This document shows positions 22,366 to 23,210 of a stretch of DNA of 23,210 bases, piece by piece (position 1 is the first letter of the stretch; each line of letters starts with the position of its first letter). The position numbers and the translations under genes are program-made. This stretch comes from an uncultured Clostridium sp. (GTDB lineage: Bacteria > Cyanobacteriota > Vampirovibrionia > Gastranaerophilales > Gastranaerophilaceae), in the NCBI GenBank assembly GCA_958449715.1, contig CAUDIU010000021.1:1-23210 (forward strand), in the 5' to 3' direction. The notes below the pieces were generated by a model that was not told where the DNA came from, ran no database searches, and saw only the letters and a program-made list of their open reading frames with translations.

Positions 22366-23202
22366 TTATTCAAAATCTAAACTAAATTTTACATATTCTT
22401 CTTCATTATCAAAAATTTTAACAATAGTTATTCCATCTTTATCAAAAATAGAAGCTTTTAAAAATTTTCCTTCTTCATAATTTATTATAGATTTTATTGC
22501 AGAACTATCTCTAAATTCAACATCTTTAATTCTATTCCCAGTGTCATCAAATTCAGAATAATAATTCAAATGAATACCGTCATTTGACGCAAATTCCTTA
22601 CTTAGTTTTCCATTTTCAAATTGTTGAACAACATTTTCAGATCTTTGACCTTCAATTTTAGAGAAATCAAAATATTTTTTATCTAAAACAAACGGTTTTT
22701 TACTATCAGGAATTTCAGATAAATTTACTTTATTTTGACTTTTTTTAGCACCGCGTTTTCTTGAACTTTTTTTAGTTTTTGGTCTTTCAGACACCATATC
22801 ATCAATAATATTATTATCTTCAGATGCAATATTTTTATCATCATTTTTGATAACTTGTTCTGCTAAATCTTGTCTATTAGAAACATTTTCTGCTGTTTCA
22901 GCATTTGATTTTTTTATTCCATCTACATTAATATCAGAGGATTCAGGCTTTGGAGTTTTTGAATTAGGAATTACATCTTCCGTCAAATTTGTTTTCTTTA
23001 TACCATTACCACCATGACGTCTTATATAATATAAACCACCAATAACTATTGCGGCAGCAGCTGTTGCCGCAAGCGTATATTTAATAATTTTTTGTTTTTT
23101 TTCTTTCTGACTATCTGTATTTTCTAATTTCAGATTTTGTTCTGTATTATTAGTTGAAGATGCAAAATTAACATAATTAGATTTAATATTCTGAATTTTC
23201 AT
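22366..23202 (-). CDS. hypothetical single-pass membrane protein, 278 aa
   Basis: I recognise no overall family. The N-terminus (MKIQNIKSNYVNFASS) is polar, then a Lys-rich segment (33-40) precedes a clear membrane span at about 41-61 (YTLAATAAAAIVIGGLYYI), giving an N-in orientation by the positive-inside rule. A long, disordered, charged linker (about 65-165, with a basic KKSSRKRGAKK stretch) leads to a C-terminal region of short beta repeats (about 180-278; FENGKLSKEF, NYYSEFDDTGNRIKDVEF, INYEEGKFLKASIFDKDG). These resemble MORN-like or YD-like turn-rich repeats. The ATG at 23202 is complete; only eight bases lie beyond it. Envelope surface or interaction function is possible but unproven. 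Confidence 0.65.
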   Translation of the reverse strand: MKIQNIKSNYVNFASSTNNTEQNLKLENTDSQKEKKQKIIKYTLAATAAAAIVIGGLYYIRRHGGNGIKKTNLTEDVIPNSKTPKPESSDINVDGIKKSNAETAENVSNRQDLAEQVIKNDDKNIASEDNNIIDDMVSERPKTKKSSRKRGAKKSQNKVNLSEIPDSKKPFVLDKKYFDFSKIEGQRSENVVQQFENGKLSKEFASNDGIHLNYYSEFDDTGNRIKDVEFRDSSAIKSIINYEEGKFLKASIFDKDGITIVKIFDNEEEYVKFSLDFE

Positions 23203-23210
23203 AATCTACG

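Overview
The window looks like chromosome from a low-G+C, anaerobic, Gram-negative-type bacterium, most likely a gut Melainabacteria/Gastranaerophilales member (non-photosynthetic relatives of Cyanobacteria). This is inferred from several things seen together: strong A+T richness, lipid A genes (lpxD, lpxC, fabZ) plus an ADP-heptose-type adenylyltransferase, diaminopimelate genes, [FeFe] hydrogenases with hydF, and two type IV pilin-like proteins beginning FTLAEVLIT.GIIGIVAAMT.PSLIAN, a form I associate with that group. No rRNA, tRNA, CRISPR array, transposase or phage gene was seen. No stretch longer than 300 bases lacks a gene.

Layout. 1-2.2 kb: 5'-truncated mnmE, a small winged-helix protein and a lineage-type hypothetical. 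2.2-4.4 kb, minus strand: hydF, rpsO with its own terminator and leader hairpin, and a coiled-coil hypothetical. 4.41-4.55 kb: a palindromic MITE-like repeat directly before purB. 5.9-11.0 kb: the hydrogenase region. A [2Fe-2S] thioredoxin-like protein, a sensory-type [FeFe] hydrogenase with a PAS region, a SpoIIE/PP2C phosphatase and a second [2Fe-2S] protein form one operon. After a hairpin and a promoter comes a separate group-B-like monomeric [FeFe] hydrogenase. 11.0-18.5 kb: housekeeping genes (dxr, priA, a PC4-family protein, dapB, asd) with two compact cassettes between them, each an XRE regulator gene divergent from a pilin-like gene. 18.5-19.1 kb: two tiny hypothetical genes. 19.1-22.3 kb: an envelope operon, rfaE2 - degenerate GIY-YIG protein - lpxD - lpxC - fabZ, closed by a bidirectional terminator. 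22.4-23.2 kb, minus strand: a single-pass membrane hypothetical.

How it fits together. The first hydrogenase keeps the H-cluster ligand cysteines but has Ala in place of the proton-relay Cys, and it carries a PAS region next to a phosphatase. It therefore reads as a redox/H2 sensor that signals by dephosphorylation, plausibly controlling hydrogen metabolism including the neighbouring catalytic-type enzyme. HydF would serve H-cluster assembly in both. dapB, asd, dxr and the lpx genes supply cell-wall precursor, isoprenoid and lipid A synthesis.

The least expected signals are: (1) a recurring TAnAAT-N6-ATG arrangement with no Shine-Dalgarno site, pointing to leaderless mRNAs, including one perfect TTGACA-N17-TATAAT promoter six bases before an ATG; (2) the twice-occurring XRE/pilin cassette, one copy with a perfect palindrome around its -10 box; (3) the H-cluster sensor-phosphatase operon whose downstream target is not in the window.
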